Source: CAJXVY01 sp965660355 | GTDB taxonomy: Bacteria; Actinomycetota; Actinomycetes; Actinomycetales; Microbacteriaceae | NCBI GenBank assembly: GCA_965660355.1 | Contig: CBFHZN010000051.1 | Location: 1-5,818 of the forward strand | Direction: 5' to 3' | Length of the DNA stretch: 5,818 nt | In this document: positions 5,576 through 5,818 of the stretch, one piece after another | Layout of the letters: the number at the start of each line of letters is the position of its first letter | How positions within the stretch are numbered: position 1 is the stretch's first letter | The notes under the pieces: generated by a model | What the model was told of the DNA's origin: nothing | Databases searched by the model: none | The model's input: only the letters and a program-made list of their open reading frames with translations | Made by a program: the position numbers and the translations under genes

Positions 5576-5818
5576 GTGGCTGATGCCCAAACGCTGATAA
5601 ACCTTCTTCAGCGGTTTCGGTGCATACCAGTTGTATTTACCCAACATGCGCATAACCGATGGCACCAGGATGGCTCTGACAATAGTTGCATCCAACAAAA
5701 TAGCAAACGCAATTCCAAGCCCCAGCATCTTCATGATTGAAACTCCACTGGCGGCAAAAGCACCGAAGGTAACAGCAAGTATCAAGGCGGCTGCGGTGAT
5801 GATTCTTCCGCTTCGCTG
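5573..5818 (-). CDS. MMPL/RND-type membrane transporter, C-terminal end only
   Basis: Only the last 81 residues are inside the window; the frame stays open to the right edge and the start is not seen. Two hydrophobic segments are visible: RIITAAALILAVTFGAF, and LGLGIAFAILLDATIVRAILVPSVM, the latter holding the DATxVRxxLVP pattern typical of the final helices of MMPL transporters. A short cytoplasmic tail follows (GKYNWYAPKPLKKVYQRLG), where the NW-AP element corresponds to the common NWWxP. Actinobacterial MMPL proteins are usually 700-1000 residues and export lipids or other hydrophobic compounds, but the substrate cannot be judged from this fragment. The stop TAG is nine bases upstream of dcd on the same strand, so the two may be partly co-transcribed. 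Confidence 0.88.
   Translation of the reverse strand, partial: QRSGRIITAAALILAVTFGAFAASGVSIMKMLGLGIAFAILLDATIVRAILVPSVMRMLGKYNWYAPKPLKKVYQRLGISH

Overview
The window looks like chromosome from an actinobacterium with a reduced, moderate-GC genome, most likely Microbacteriaceae and possibly a freshwater 'Luna'-type lineage such as Rhodoluna or Aquiluna. The evidence is a DnaK lacking the Gram-negative ATPase insertion, perfect actinobacterial HspR operators (HAIR), a Dcd very close to the mycobacterial bifunctional dCTP deaminase/dUTPase, a response regulator and histidine kinase of actinobacterial type (LGxGPSG and LHG..QG motifs), and several genes that appear to start without a leader. The genus is an inference; family-level placement is reasonably supported.

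Layout. Positions 1-992 (minus) hold the N-terminal 330 residues of DnaK; the gene runs off the left edge. Positions 993-1117 are its control region, with two perfect HAIR operators. Upstream in the same orientation is a two-component pair: a NarL/LuxR-type response regulator (2883-3497) followed four bases later by an unusual sensor kinase with two four-helix membrane modules (1118-2878). A 157-base divergent intergenic region (3498-3654) carries an 8-bp-arm inverted repeat and two likely leaderless start sites. It separates the regulator from a plus-strand MFS permease of the UMF1/Atg22-like family (3655-4977). That gene collides tail to tail, with an 11-bp overlap, with dcd (4967-5563, minus). 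Upstream of dcd, 9 bases away and on the same strand, lies the C-terminal end of an MMPL/RND-type membrane transporter (5573 to the right edge).

How the parts may work together. dnaK is expected to be repressed by HspR (not in the window) and released on heat or protein-folding stress. The two-component operon points directly into the dnaK control region, with its stop codon only a few bases from the second HAIR. Read-through into dnaK, or HspR acting as a roadblock, is therefore a reasonable question. The regulator shares its upstream region with the permease, so autoregulation and control of the permease are the simplest guesses for its targets. Dcd supplies dUMP for thymidylate synthesis and is housekeeping. 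No RNA genes, mobile elements, CRISPR arrays or recombination sites were seen. The least familiar component is the sensor kinase.
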